NCBI GenBank assembly: GCA_010912705.1 | Contig: POWB01000027.1 | Location: 1-64,000 of the forward strand | Reading direction: 5' to 3' | DNA length: 64,000 bases | Source of the DNA: Halochromatium sp. | Lineage (GTDB): Bacteria > Pseudomonadota > Gammaproteobacteria > Chromatiales > Chromatiaceae | In this document: piece by piece, positions 34,457 through 44,007 of the stretch | Layout of the letters: every line of letters starts with the position of its first letter | Numbering within the stretch: position 1 is the stretch's first letter | Translations under genes and position numbers: made by a program | Notes under the pieces: generated by a model | What the model saw: the letters and a program-made list of their open reading frames with translations, nothing else | What the model was told of the DNA's origin: nothing | The model's database searches: none

Positions 34457-36418
34457 TCAGGATGGCTTCTCCCCCGGTCGCGGCAAGGGAATGATCTGCT
34501 TGTTTCGGTAAATATGAATCCGGTTGCGACCATTGGTTTTCGCCGCATACAGCGCCTGATCAGTATGCACCAGTAAGGCATCGAAGCGCGGATGCTCCTC
34601 CGCCCGTTGCGCGATGCCAAGACTCACGGTGATTTGCATGGGCTGCTCTTCAAAGCTGATGTTTAGCGCCGCAACCCGGCGGCGTAGCCGCTCGGCGCTG
34701 AGAATAAGCTGCTTCAGGCTGGCGCTAGCACTCAGGAATAGGAATTCCTCACCGCCCATGCGATAGACCGTCTCCTGCGCACCCAGATCCTGTTTAAGCG
34801 TGTCTGCAACATCGATCAAGACCTTGTCACCAGCGGCATGCCCAAAGGCGTCGTTGATGCGCTTGAAATGGTCGATATCGATCATGATCACCGACATCGC
34901 GCGTTCTGAGCAGTTCTCTTGCTGCCAGGCCTGCTCCATGGCTTCTAAGGCTGAGCGCCGGTTGGGCAGTCCGGTGAGCTGATCGGTGAGGGAAAGCAGC
35001 TCGGCACGGCGCTGGCTGAGTGCCAACTGGTTAGCGATGCGACGCATCTCGAGACGGTCCTTTTGATACTGGAGCTGCTGATCGGCAACCCGGCGCACCG
35101 TATCGAGCCGCGCATCGAGTGCTTGCGGGGACAGATCTTGCTGTAGGTAGGCTGCATCGATACCGGCCCGGAATGCCTGCGTGATCCGCCCAGGATCGTT
35201 ATGCTCGAACAGGGCCATGACATAGATGCTGCGTCCCCATTCGGTGGAGCGAATCAGCCGGCAGAGCTTATCGCGTTTCGCGTGCAGCTCTTCGCAGCCA
35301 TAGTCGTCGACGATGATCAGGTGTGGCCTCGTCTCCACTGCCAGCCGCAGCATCTCCTTTTGATCCTTGAAGACCCAGGCGATCACGTTGAGCTCGGTAA
35401 AGACCTTGCTTAGCGGGTGATCTTTGCCGGCGCGGCTAATCAGCGCCACGTTGAGGGCGGAATCGTCGATGACTGGAGTGGCTTGCGATGCCGTTGATGG
35501 TTCCAGTGGCTCAACGGTATTGCGCTTCGGGTTCGGCTGGCTGGGCAGTAAGCGTGCTTCGGGGGTCGGCAGTCTGAGCAGTTTTGACCAGTCTTCCCAC
35601 TCATTGGCACTCTCTTCGAGCAGCTCGGCGATCTGCGTGACAGTCAGCCCGAAGCGGCGCACCTGTGGCCAGGTCGTCATGCGTTTCTGGGTAATCTCCA
35701 CACCAACGCGCAGTACCGAGTCTGATAAGCGAAACCCTAAGTGGAACAGCTGCGTGAGCTTGTACTCGGGCGATCTCTCGGCGAAGCCAGAGATCTCCGG
35801 GCGTTCATGGAAGCGGGCCGGTTTGGCCAAGTCTTCGACAACCCCGAAATCCAATAGCATCTCGAGTGAGAGCTCATTGTGATCGAACCCGAACTGATCG
35901 CGCTCTGCCGCGGTAACATCCTCAGGCTGGCTGTCGAGCAAGCTGGCATATTCATCTGGATAGATGGTTGCAAAGGCCAGTAAGCCGATGCGCATCATCA
36001 AGGCGCAGGAAAAGAGGTTATCTGGTTGCGCGAGTGCGGTCTGTTGGCCAAGCCCTCTGCAAATCAAGGCCATCAACAGGCACTGCAGCCAAAATCGGTT
36101 GTAGTCAAATGACTTGCAATGGTCCTCAAGGTATTGATCGATCAGCGAGAAGGCCACTGCCAGCTGGCCAACCGTCTTCATCCCAACCTTAACGATCGCG
36201 GCCGGGATCGAGCTGACCTTGGTAAAGGTGCCCATGGCCGCGGAATTGGCCAGTCTTAACAACCGCCCAGACAGGGCAGGGTCGGACCTCACCAGTTGCG
36301 ACAGCTCCTCGACACTGGTGTTCTCGTCGTCCCACAGCTCCATGATGGCAAGCGCGACCCCATTCGGGCTCGGCAATTTCTGTGCGGCGTTGTCGAGGAG
36401 TGTTCTTGGCGAGCTCAA
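34457..36418 (-). CDS. HDOD-receiver-like-GGDEF diguanylate cyclase
   Basis: The 653-residue protein combines an N-terminal HDOD domain (residues about 10-215: LVRSDPALSGRLLRLANSA, IPAAIVKVG), a central receiver-like domain (about 325-440, LIIVDDYGCEEL) and a C-terminal GGDEF domain (LTDQLTGLPNRRSA, IMIDIDHFKRINDAFGH, active-site GGEEF). GGEEF is catalytically competent in relatives, so cyclic-di-GMP synthesis is likely. HDOD is a signalling module without hydrolase residues. It is a single gene. With Ppd it is the second cyclic-di-GMP enzyme in 10 kb. Confidence 0.88.
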   Translation of the reverse strand: MSSPRTLLDNAAQKLPSPNGVALAIMELWDDENTSVEELSQLVRSDPALSGRLLRLANSAAMGTFTKVSSIPAAIVKVGMKTVGQLAVAFSLIDQYLEDHCKSFDYNRFWLQCLLMALICRGLGQQTALAQPDNLFSCALMMRIGLLAFATIYPDEYASLLDSQPEDVTAAERDQFGFDHNELSLEMLLDFGVVEDLAKPARFHERPEISGFAERSPEYKLTQLFHLGFRLSDSVLRVGVEITQKRMTTWPQVRRFGLTVTQIAELLEESANEWEDWSKLLRLPTPEARLLPSQPNPKRNTVEPLEPSTASQATPVIDDSALNVALISRAGKDHPLSKVFTELNVIAWVFKDQKEMLRLAVETRPHLIIVDDYGCEELHAKRDKLCRLIRSTEWGRSIYVMALFEHNDPGRITQAFRAGIDAAYLQQDLSPQALDARLDTVRRVADQQLQYQKDRLEMRRIANQLALSQRRAELLSLTDQLTGLPNRRSALEAMEQAWQQENCSERAMSVIMIDIDHFKRINDAFGHAAGDKVLIDVADTLKQDLGAQETVYRMGGEEFLFLSASASLKQLILSAERLRRRVAALNISFEEQPMQITVSLGIAQRAEEHPRFDALLVHTDQALYAAKTNGRNRIHIYRNKQIIPLPRPGEKPS

Positions 36419-36625
36419 CGCAATACTTCCTGCAGCGGCATAGGCGCTTGATTCTAGATGGCAAAGGCAATGGCGATTTTAGCGCCGAATGGCGGACAGT
36501 TTGCTAAGCCCCACGACCAGTATCGGGGCCGATGGGAACGGCCCCGAACGTTGAGGATCAGAGGTCAGTTGGGGCAGTCTGTGGGGTGCAGTATAAAGCG
36601 CTGTGGACTTGCTGACCTCATTCTG

Positions 36626-37732
36626 TCACTGCTTGCGCCGCCACAGCAGCCATAGGGTGAGTATGAATCCCAGTGTGGCAAGCATCCAGGTCCAATGTGC
36701 AATCAGCCAGGGCTGCTCGGGCGCTGCTGTGAGTGGCGCTGCGGTACCCTCTGTGGCGGCTATATCGCTGCTCTGATCGCGGCGCCAGTCTGGGGCGGGC
36801 CGGCGCGAGCTGGAATCAAATGCCGCAACCTCTAATTGCCATGCTGGCGTCATCGCCTGCTCCCAACCTGCGCTGTCGACATTCCACCAGTCCAGGGTGA
36901 CGGCAGCTAGTTGGAAAAGACCGGGCTCAGCGCTGCTGAGGGTGATGCGCTCGGTGCGATAGCCGGTGACTCCATCGGCGCCGCGCTCGTTCCAGAGCCG
37001 AGGCGCATCCTCTGCGAGCCGCAGCGGGAACGGGATCGGCACGCGGAGTGGCGGTAGCGCTTCGGCGCGGAGGCCGACCGCCTTGAGGGTTAGCATCCGT
37101 TCGATGACTTGCCCTGGTGCCAAGCGAACCCGATTGGCACCGGCTTCGCTCAGGGTCAGCTGTTGCGCGGGGAGCCAAACGCTCTTGGAGGCTGAGTCGG
37201 CTGGCAGCGGGGGTGCTGGCAGGACCTGAATGGTCAGGGCAGGGGAGCGTACCGCGACTGGGCCTTCAGCGCCCGGACGCCAGGCGGAATAGACCGAGGC
37301 AGGGATCTCGAGCTGGCCAGTCTGCTGTGGGAACAGCGCATAGTGACGGGCGTAGATCCAGCGGCCGCGAACGATCTCGCGCTCCTCGCCCAGGATCATC
37401 AGCTCAGCACCCGCGATCTCGGGCAGAACCAACCGTCCAGGTGGCAAGGGGCCGTCACCGATGACCCGGACACTGAGCACGATCTGCTGGTCGATCAGCA
37501 CCTGTTCCCGGTCAATGCTGGCCTCGACCTGGATCTGTTCGGCTGCTGCCTCGGGCTCGGCGCTTGTATCAGGCGCGGCCCTGACGTCAGGCTCAGCGGC
37601 TGAGAGCGGACTAAGGCTGGCGACAACCATCAGCGCGCCTAGCAACTGTGCAATGACCAACTGAGGGGGTGATTGGCTTGCTTGCTGGAGCCGCTGCGCG
37701 GCGCTGCGGCGCTTCTCCGCGGCCTGGCTCAT
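36626..37732 (-). CDS. BatD-like membrane protein
   Basis: The 368-residue protein has a signal-like segment at about 25-45, an immunoglobulin-like periplasmic region (VEASIDREQVLIDQQIVLSV, ILGEEREIVRGRWIYARHYALFPQQTGQL) and a C-terminal membrane helix ending WLLWRRKQ. This is the pattern of BatD (oxygen tolerance family), though shorter than the usual 500 or more residues. BatA/B/C and the MoxR ATPase are not adjacent. Its ATG overlaps the stop of the BciB-like gene by four bases, so the two are translated together. Confidence 0.75.
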   Translation of the reverse strand: MSQAAEKRRSAAQRLQQASQSPPQLVIAQLLGALMVVASLSPLSAAEPDVRAAPDTSAEPEAAAEQIQVEASIDREQVLIDQQIVLSVRVIGDGPLPPGRLVLPEIAGAELMILGEEREIVRGRWIYARHYALFPQQTGQLEIPASVYSAWRPGAEGPVAVRSPALTIQVLPAPPLPADSASKSVWLPAQQLTLSEAGANRVRLAPGQVIERMLTLKAVGLRAEALPPLRVPIPFPLRLAEDAPRLWNERGADGVTGYRTERITLSSAEPGLFQLAAVTLDWWNVDSAGWEQAMTPAWQLEVAAFDSSSRRPAPDWRRDQSSDIAATEGTAAPLTAAPEQPWLIAHWTWMLATLGFILTLWLLWRRKQ

Positions 37733-39105
37733 GGCCCGAGCGGAGCGTTGCCGCCACTGTCACCCTCATCGTGCTTGGCGCTCGTGGCAGCTGTTAGCGG
37801 TCGGCCGAAGGTCGCCGCATAATCCTCGGCATAGGGCGCGAGGCTACGATAGACGGAGGCCGGCACGATGCGCTGCTCAAAGCGACCGAAGCGTTCGCGC
37901 ACATGCTGCAGATTCCGGAATAGCTTCATCTCGATGATGGCGCGGGCGAACTCGAGCCCACGCGGCCCACGGTTGCGCTGCAGCCAGGCGATCAGCATGC
38001 GGATCGGTTTGGGGGGCTTGCCGGGCGGATTGGCCAGCATCTGCAGATAGCGGGGCATGCCGCGGCTGCGATCACCGGCGCTGCTGGCGGGCTGGAATTC
38101 CAGCTCCGGACGCAACAGCTCGAGCAGCGCCTCGCCGCGCGCGCTGCGCGCCAGCACCCACTGCCAGCCGAGCGGTGCGCCCATGTAGCCGATGGTGATG
38201 TCGGCTAGGCTGTTCGGATAGTCGAAGCAGGACAGGCAGGCCGAGGGAAAGACGCCGTCGAGCTTGTCCATCGGGAAATCGATAAAGTTGAGCTGCTCGA
38301 TCTGGCCATCCTCATGGCGCATCTTCAGGCTGTAATCCTGCATGAACTCATAATGAACGATGGTCTGCGGCGACTTCGAGACCTGATCTAAGAAGTAGAC
38401 CAAGTCCGGATAGGCGACATTGTCGCTGCAGGGGATGCCGATCACATCCAGCCGCTCTAGGCCAAGCTCGGCCTCAAGCCGCGGCTGGGCCGCGCGCAGG
38501 ATCTGCACCTGGCAGCTGGTGCCGATGAAGGCAAGGCGTTTGATGCCGCTCGCGCGCACCTCATCGAGCAAAGCCAAATTTGGCGACAGGGCGGGCTTAT
38601 TGCCGGCGCTGGCGCGGACTTCATCTGGCGTGCGGGCGAGGATCGGGCGTGGCGCGAAACGGGCGCCAGGCATGGTGGCGGCGGTGATCACCGCCTCGAC
38701 CTCGCCGCGCTCGAGCAGTCGCGCACCGAGTGTGGTGACCATGCCCGACCATTGCGCCCCTGGCACCGGTGGCTTCATGCGCGCAATCGCCATCTGACGA
38801 TAGATGCCGAAGCGCAGTTCATCGCCGTCCTGGCGGTTGCGCCCGAACAAGCGCTGCTCAATCGCCTCGGTCTGATTGCGCACGAAGACACAGGTGCGCG
38901 CCATCTCCGGCTTCAAGAAGCTATCGCAGAGTCCGCAATCGCTACAGAGCTTGGGGCGCCCGGCCAAACGCACATCGCGGCTGAGCAGCGTCGTCTCGCG
39001 CAGGCCTTTGGAGGGGCCATCGCCGAGCAGCTCGGGATCGAGCGGCTCGGGATCGATGAACGCTGGATCAAGGTCTTGCAAGGCGGTAGCGGGCTGTTCA
39101 GGCAT
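37729..39105 (-). CDS. bciB: BciB-like 8-vinyl reductase (F420-dehydrogenase beta family)
   Basis: The 458-residue protein belongs to the coenzyme F420 hydrogenase/dehydrogenase beta-subunit family. An N-terminal iron-sulfur motif reads CSDCGLCDSFLKPEMARTC, further cysteines lie in IGIPCSDN and ACLSCFDY, and the FAD-binding region has FIGTSCQVQILRA. The best-known bacterial relatives of this length are BciB, the ferredoxin-dependent 3,8-divinyl chlorophyllide 8-vinyl reductase. That fits a phototroph, but FrhB-like paralogues of other function exist. It is coupled to batD downstream. Photosynthesis genes are otherwise absent from the window. Confidence 0.7.
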   Translation of the reverse strand: MPEQPATALQDLDPAFIDPEPLDPELLGDGPSKGLRETTLLSRDVRLAGRPKLCSDCGLCDSFLKPEMARTCVFVRNQTEAIEQRLFGRNRQDGDELRFGIYRQMAIARMKPPVPGAQWSGMVTTLGARLLERGEVEAVITAATMPGARFAPRPILARTPDEVRASAGNKPALSPNLALLDEVRASGIKRLAFIGTSCQVQILRAAQPRLEAELGLERLDVIGIPCSDNVAYPDLVYFLDQVSKSPQTIVHYEFMQDYSLKMRHEDGQIEQLNFIDFPMDKLDGVFPSACLSCFDYPNSLADITIGYMGAPLGWQWVLARSARGEALLELLRPELEFQPASSAGDRSRGMPRYLQMLANPPGKPPKPIRMLIAWLQRNRGPRGLEFARAIIEMKLFRNLQHVRERFGRFEQRIVPASVYRSLAPYAEDYAATFGRPLTAATSAKHDEGDSGGNAPLGP

Positions 39106-39426
39106 GGCGTTGAGGATGCTTTGTCAGCGGATTATTAGGGGGTAGCGCTGTTGTACCGCTGAAGCGCCCTGTTTGAGTATGCGTTATGTCAGCCTGAGCC
39201 TTAGCTTGTCTTTTCGCTCGAAGGCAAACGAAACTCCTAGGCAATTCGGTACGAGCTTTTCTGGCAATCGCCTTAGCGTGCTCAAGTCCTTGCGTGCAGC
39301 TGCTGCCAGTCAGCCTGGATCAGGTTGCGTGCCGCGCTCGAGAAGACCAGTCCGACCTCGAACAGTCCCTTGCGTTGTCAAGCCATGGGGCCATGGGTGT
39401 CGCATCTTCTCGGTTGTTTGCAACGC
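39106..39426. other. 320-base gap without a recognised gene
   Basis: Between the divergent-end regions of the bciB-like gene and recJ there are only short frames of low plausibility. The composition is slightly lower in GC than the genes around it. I see no tRNA, repeat or convincing promoter. It should contain the promoter of the bciB-batD pair. Confidence 0.4.
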
Positions 39427-41199
39427 TCATCCAACGACTGGTACCAACTGTTCGATCAGCAACTGTGGGCTGCGCAGGCCGCGGTAGTCATTGACCTCGA
39501 GGCGGTAGGCAATCTGTGCCTGAGTGGCGCCGCCTGGATGTTGGTCGGCGAGGTTGAAGCCGATGGCATCGAGCGGGGGACCTTGGGCCGGACGCACGCG
39601 CAGCTTGAGGTGGCGCTCCTTGAGCAGGCGCGGTGCGCTGACCTCGAACTGGCCGTCGAACAAGGGCTCGGAGAAGCCCTTACCCCAGGGTGCGGCGAGA
39701 CGCAGCTTCTCGGCGGTGGGCAGACTGAGCAAGGCTGGGCCTAGGGTGCCATCGGAATGCAAGACCGGGGTTGCCGGGTCAGGTCCGAGCGCCTCCTGTA
39801 CGGCCTCGGCGAAGGCCTGCTCGAAGGGCTCGAGCGCCTCGCGCGGCAGGCTGAGGCCGGCCGCCATCGCATGTCCGCCGAAGCGCGTGATGAGCCCGGG
39901 GTGGGCATGATCAACCGCGGCTAGGCAGTCGCGCAGATGCAGTCCCTCAATCGAGCGTGCCGAGCCCTTGAGCAGCCCATCGCCGCCGACGGCGAAGGCG
40001 ACCACCGGGCGTTGGCAGCGCTCGCGCACGCGTGCGGCGAGGATGCCGATGACGCCCTCGTGCCAGTCTTCGGCGAACAGGCAGAGGCCAGCTTTGAGTT
40101 CCTGTTGCGCAAGGATCTCCGCGAGCAGACGTTCGGCATCCTGGCTCATGCCGTGGGTGAGGGCGCGGCGCTCTTGATTCAGGGCCTGCAGCCGCTGGGC
40201 TAGGTGCATGGCCTCGAGCGGTTTATCGGTGACCAGGCAGGCAATGCCGGCGCTCATGTCCTCGAGACGTCCAGCGGCATTCAGACGCGGGGCTGCGGCA
40301 AAGGCGAGATCACGGGCACTGGTGCGGGTCAGATCAACGCCGGCGATCTCGAGCAGGGCGCGCAGGCCGGGGCGGCAGTGTCCGGCGCGGATGCGGCGCA
40401 GTCCCTGCTCGACCAGGATGCGGTTGTTGGCATCGAGCGTCACCACATCGGCGACGGTGCCCAGGGCGACCAGATCCAACAGCTCGGCGAGGTTGGGCTC
40501 TTTGCGCTGGCCTTGGAACCAACCCCGGCGGCGCAGCTCAGCGCGGGTGGCGATGAGCAGGTAGAACATCACCCCGACGCCGGCCAGATGCTTACTCGGG
40601 AACGGGCAGCCGGGCTGATTCGGATTCACCAGCGCCGCCGCCTCGGGTAGCTCAGTGCCGGGTAGGTGATGGTCGGTGATCAGCACTGGCAGCCCCAGCT
40701 CCCGCGCTCGCGCCAGGCCGGCATGGCTGGCAATGCCGTTATCGACCGTGATCAATAGGTCGGGCCGCCGCTCGGCGGCGATCTCGACCACGGCCGGGCT
40801 CAGTCCATAGCCCTGAGCGAAACGGCTTGGCACCAGCGAGTCGAGGGCGCCGGCACCTAGGGCACGCAGACCGAGTAGGGCCACTGCGGTGCCGGTGGCG
40901 CCATCGGCATCGTAGTCGCCAACGATGAGCAACTGGCGTTGGGCCTGAATCTGATCGGCGAGGAGGGCCGCAGCAGCATCGATGCCAAGCAGCTGACTGA
41001 CCGGGTGCAGGGCACTCAGGCGATGCTCAATCCCGGCTGATAGCCCGCGATGACGGTAGAGGCGCTCGAGCAGGGCGTCGAGCCGATGCAGCGGCTGCTC
41101 GGCACCTGGGGGGCGTTGAATCGGGCGTAATGGGGTTGCGGGCTGTACTGGCACGGGCGCGGATCTGAATGACGATTGGGCTTGGGATGGCTTGACCAT
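39427..41199 (-). CDS. recJ: Single-stranded-DNA exonuclease RecJ
   Basis: The 590-residue product has the DHH phosphoesterase motifs in order: LLIVGDYDADGATGTA, LITVDNGIAS, VLITDHHLPG and NPNQPGCPF, followed by the DHHA1 segment (ARSIEGLHLRDCL, FGGHAMAAGLSL). It degrades single-stranded DNA 5' to 3' in recombination and mismatch repair. The length is as expected. The ATG at 41199 is the first in frame. It is divergent from the cysteine desulfurase gene. Confidence 0.95.
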   Translation of the reverse strand: MVKPSQAQSSFRSAPVPVQPATPLRPIQRPPGAEQPLHRLDALLERLYRHRGLSAGIEHRLSALHPVSQLLGIDAAAALLADQIQAQRQLLIVGDYDADGATGTAVALLGLRALGAGALDSLVPSRFAQGYGLSPAVVEIAAERRPDLLITVDNGIASHAGLARARELGLPVLITDHHLPGTELPEAAALVNPNQPGCPFPSKHLAGVGVMFYLLIATRAELRRRGWFQGQRKEPNLAELLDLVALGTVADVVTLDANNRILVEQGLRRIRAGHCRPGLRALLEIAGVDLTRTSARDLAFAAAPRLNAAGRLEDMSAGIACLVTDKPLEAMHLAQRLQALNQERRALTHGMSQDAERLLAEILAQQELKAGLCLFAEDWHEGVIGILAARVRERCQRPVVAFAVGGDGLLKGSARSIEGLHLRDCLAAVDHAHPGLITRFGGHAMAAGLSLPREALEPFEQAFAEAVQEALGPDPATPVLHSDGTLGPALLSLPTAEKLRLAAPWGKGFSEPLFDGQFEVSAPRLLKERHLKLRVRPAQGPPLDAIGFNLADQHPGGATQAQIAYRLEVNDYRGLRSPQLLIEQLVPVVG

Positions 41200-41308
41200 C
41201 GAGGATGGGGACGGTGCCTGAGCCTAGCACGCTGACGATGGATTGAGGCCTTGATTGCCGCGCCCGCGCTAATCAGGTTAGAGTCAGTGACCAAAACCTG
41301 GCTTGAAC

Positions 41309-42478
41309 ATGAGGATGATCTTGTCGCCCTTGTACTTTGATAGCGCGGCGACGACGTCGCTCGATCCCGATGTGGCATCCGCGATGTTTGCGGCCTTGCG
41401 CAGCTTGCATGGCAATCCCTCATCAGCATCACATTGCTTTGGCCAAGCGGCCGCACAGCGGGTCGAGACCTGCCGCGCCAGCATTGCCGCCGAGTTTCGC
41501 TGCGCGCCAGACGAGGTTATCTTCACCAGTGGCGCTACCGAGGCCGATAACCTAGCGCTTGCCGGCATCGCGCGCGCCCATGCCCATCGCGGGCGCCATC
41601 TCATCGTCTCCGCGATCGAGCATCGCGCGGTGCTGGCTTGCGCCGACCAGCTCGAGCGGGAAGGCTTCGAGGTCTCGCGGGTGCCGCCGGATGCCGCCGG
41701 CGTCGTCCAGCCAGAGGCTATCGCGGCACTGATTCGCCCGGATACCCTGCTGATCTCGCTGATCCACACCAACAATGAGACCGGCGTTCAGCAGCCGATC
41801 GAGACCGTGGCCGAGGTGGCGGCCGAGGCTGGTGTGCTATTGCATGTCGACGCCGCCCAAGCCGCCGGCAAATTCAAGATCGATCTTGATGCTGTCCCCA
41901 TTGATCTACTGACCGTCTCCGCGCACAAGCTGCATGGACCCAAGGGCATCGGCTGCCTCGTCGTGCGCAATCGGCCTCAGCTACGTCTAGCGCCGCTGAT
42001 GGTTGGTGGCGACCAAGAGTATGGCCTGCGCGCCGGTACGCTGCCCCTGCACCAGATCGTCGGCTTAGCGGGCGCGCTGCAAAAGGCTGCCATTCAGCGC
42101 GATCAGGATCTTGCCCAGGTGAGCGCCGTCCGCGACTGCTTGCTTGCCGAGCTGACAGCGGCGCTCCCGGTTGTTGTGCATGGTGACCCGCAGCGGCAAT
42201 CACCTTACATCATCGCCCTCTCCATCCCTGGTGTTCCCAGCGATGCGCTGCGCAATCATCTCGCCGAGACCTTAGCGATCGCCTCCGGATCGGCCTGCTC
42301 CTCCGGCACGGTAGAGCCATCCCATGTACTGCGCGCCATGGGGCTGGAAGGCGATCTCCTCTATGGCGCGGTGCGGCTGAGCTTCGATCGTACCCATTCC
42401 CTAGCGGAAGCCGCGGAGGCCGCGCGCCGGATCATCGCTGCGGCAGAGCGCATTCGCGCATTGTGCGAGGCGTCTTAG
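41309..42478 (+). CDS. Cysteine desulfurase (NifS/DndA-like)
   Basis: The 389-residue PLP enzyme starts with YFDSAATTSLDPDV and has the HTNNETGVQQPI segment, the PLP Lys in VSAHKLHGPKG and the catalytic Cys in ASGSACSSGT. The short Cys loop and lack of an iscU/iscR neighbour are more like DndA/NifS-type donors than housekeeping IscS. Such enzymes deliver persulfide sulfur to iron-sulfur proteins or, as DndA, to DNA phosphorothioation. Because a DUF4007 gene and other phosphorothioation-associated genes follow on the same strand, a DndA role is proposed, but the DndC-type partner is missing. ATG 41309 is preferred over TTG 41303 or ATG 41315. Confidence 0.85.
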   Translation: MRMILSPLYFDSAATTSLDPDVASAMFAALRSLHGNPSSASHCFGQAAAQRVETCRASIAAEFRCAPDEVIFTSGATEADNLALAGIARAHAHRGRHLIVSAIEHRAVLACADQLEREGFEVSRVPPDAAGVVQPEAIAALIRPDTLLISLIHTNNETGVQQPIETVAEVAAEAGVLLHVDAAQAAGKFKIDLDAVPIDLLTVSAHKLHGPKGIGCLVVRNRPQLRLAPLMVGGDQEYGLRAGTLPLHQIVGLAGALQKAAIQRDQDLAQVSAVRDCLLAELTAALPVVVHGDPQRQSPYIIALSIPGVPSDALRNHLAETLAIASGSACSSGTVEPSHVLRAMGLEGDLLYGAVRLSFDRTHSLAEAAEAARRIIAAAERIRALCEAS

Positions 42479-42554
42479 CCCTTGCAGAACAGGTAAATCC
42501 CGATTTGAGCGCCACCGTAGGGCGATCATCGGGAATTAGAACAGGCACAGCTGC

Positions 42555-42584
42555 TTAGGACTGATTAGGACTGATTAGGACTGA
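42555..42584. repeat. 10-base tandem repeat, three copies
   Basis: TTAGGACTGA is repeated three times without spacing, ending at the stop codon of the minus-strand Rpn fragment. It lies at the junction where the desulfurase region meets the defence island. Confidence 0.8.
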
Positions 42585-42917
42585 TCACGCCAACAGCTCG
42601 TCAAGCGTGCTTGCCGTCAGTATCCGATCGAGCCAGCGGTCGAGCTGGGGGATGTCGGCGGACTCGAGAAGCCGCTGCTGTTCTGGCGTTGGCGTGCCGA
42701 ACTTGGCTTCGATCAGGCGTAGGAGGCTCTTGAGTTCACCGCGTTTCTCGCCGCGCTTCTCACCGCGTTTCTCGCCGATCTGCTCACTGCGCTCAAGCGC
42801 CATCTGCTCATAGCTCATGACATAGGGCATTTGGGTATTCTCCTCCAATGCAATCAGTTCGTTGCGCAACTCGAGCTCGAGACTGCGCGGCAGGCGCAGC
42901 ATCCAGTCGATGGGTTA
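42585..42917 (-). pseudogene. C-terminal fragment of Rpn/DUF4351-type protein
   Basis: The frame reads PIDWMLRLPRSLELELRNELIALEE, MPYVMSYEQMALERSEQ and a DUF4351-like tail (LLRLIEAKFGTPTPEQQ). This corresponds to the last third of Rpn-family putative transposase/nuclease proteins. The frame is closed by a stop just upstream of 42917, and the nuclease domain is absent. The middle has a three-fold Glu-Lys-Arg-Gly repeat from a 12-base tandem repeat. ATG 42902 could still start a short peptide, but this is a remnant. Confidence 0.65.
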
Positions 42918-43027
42918 GCTGGTCTGTCGACGCGTTTGCGCTCGACGCAAGCAGGGGGTACCCTAATCGATCATTTGGTCCTTGAGCTAGCTGCTCAAAT
43001 CCAGCGTTCGCAAGGAGGGGAGACCGC

Positions 43028-43933
43028 GTGCAGCTCAACCGCCAACACACAAGCTTCGGGCGCCACGAGACCTTCCCGCTGCGCTTCAGCTGGCTGCCCA
43101 AAAGCCTGCTCGCGCTGCGTGACAACGCGGCCCTGTTCGACCATCCCGAGTACGCCATGCGCACCCTGGGCGTCGGGCGCAACATGGTCAACGCCATCCA
43201 CTACTGGCTGCGGGTCTGCGGCCTGATCTGTGTCGATGACAAGCTGGTTCAGATCACCCCGCTCGGCGAGGCCCTGCTCGGCCCGACCGCCGATCCCTAT
43301 CTCGAAGACGACGCCACGCTCTGGATCATCCACTGGCTGATCGCCACCAATGCCGAGCTAGCGACAGGCTTCTACTGGTTCTTCAACCGCTTTGCCGCGC
43401 CGCGCTTCACCGAGCCCGAGGTCCTCAGCGCCCTGACCGATTTTGCCGCGACTGAGCTGCAGCTGAATCGCGCCGCCACCACACTCAAATCCGACATCTC
43501 CACGCTGCTGCGGCTCTATGCCGCCGTGCCCGGGCGCACCGATGAGCATCTCGACGCGCTGCTCGCGCCGCTGGGTCTCATTGAGGCCGATCCCGAAGGC
43601 GGCTATCGCAGCCCGCGCGCACCACGCCCCTTTCTGCCGCTGGTCGCGCTCGAATTCGCACTCGCCCAGCGCTTCGCCGCCGAGCCCGATCAGCCCGCGC
43701 TCTCGGTGCGCAGCCTGCTCTATGCCGAGGGCGATTGGGCCGCGCCCGGCGCCCTATTCCGGCTTAGCGAAGACGGGCTCATGCGCCACCTCGATGCACT
43801 GCTCGCCGCCTATCCCGGTCGCTATGAGCTGCGCGACACCGCTGGCCTGCATCAACTCTTCTGGCTCGAGCGCGACCAGCGCCCAGAGCCGTTGGCGGTC
43901 TTGCGGCGCTACTATGCTGGGAATGTGGCATGA
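43028..43933 (+). CDS. DUF4007 family protein
   Basis: The 301-residue product starts QLNRQHTSFGRHETFPLRFSWLPKSLLAL, the hallmark of DUF4007 proteins. The middle (AMRTLGVGRNMVNAIHYWLRVCGLI) looks like a helical DNA-binding region. DUF4007 genes are repeatedly found beside PAPS-reductase-like and cysteine-desulfurase genes of DNA-phosphorothioation systems; the molecular role is not established to my knowledge. GTG at 43028 follows aaggagggg by seven bases, a decisive ribosome site. It is the first gene of the island strand that includes the big ATPase. Confidence 0.82.
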   Translation: MQLNRQHTSFGRHETFPLRFSWLPKSLLALRDNAALFDHPEYAMRTLGVGRNMVNAIHYWLRVCGLICVDDKLVQITPLGEALLGPTADPYLEDDATLWIIHWLIATNAELATGFYWFFNRFAAPRFTEPEVLSALTDFAATELQLNRAATTLKSDISTLLRLYAAVPGRTDEHLDALLAPLGLIEADPEGGYRSPRAPRPFLPLVALEFALAQRFAAEPDQPALSVRSLLYAEGDWAAPGALFRLSEDGLMRHLDALLAAYPGRYELRDTAGLHQLFWLERDQRPEPLAVLRRYYAGNVA

Positions 43934-44007
43934 GTCCGTCAGGCGCTCTCAAGCTAATCTTTTGCTGCGTACAGCCAGATTATTGAGTATTTCCACCGAG
44001 TAAATCC

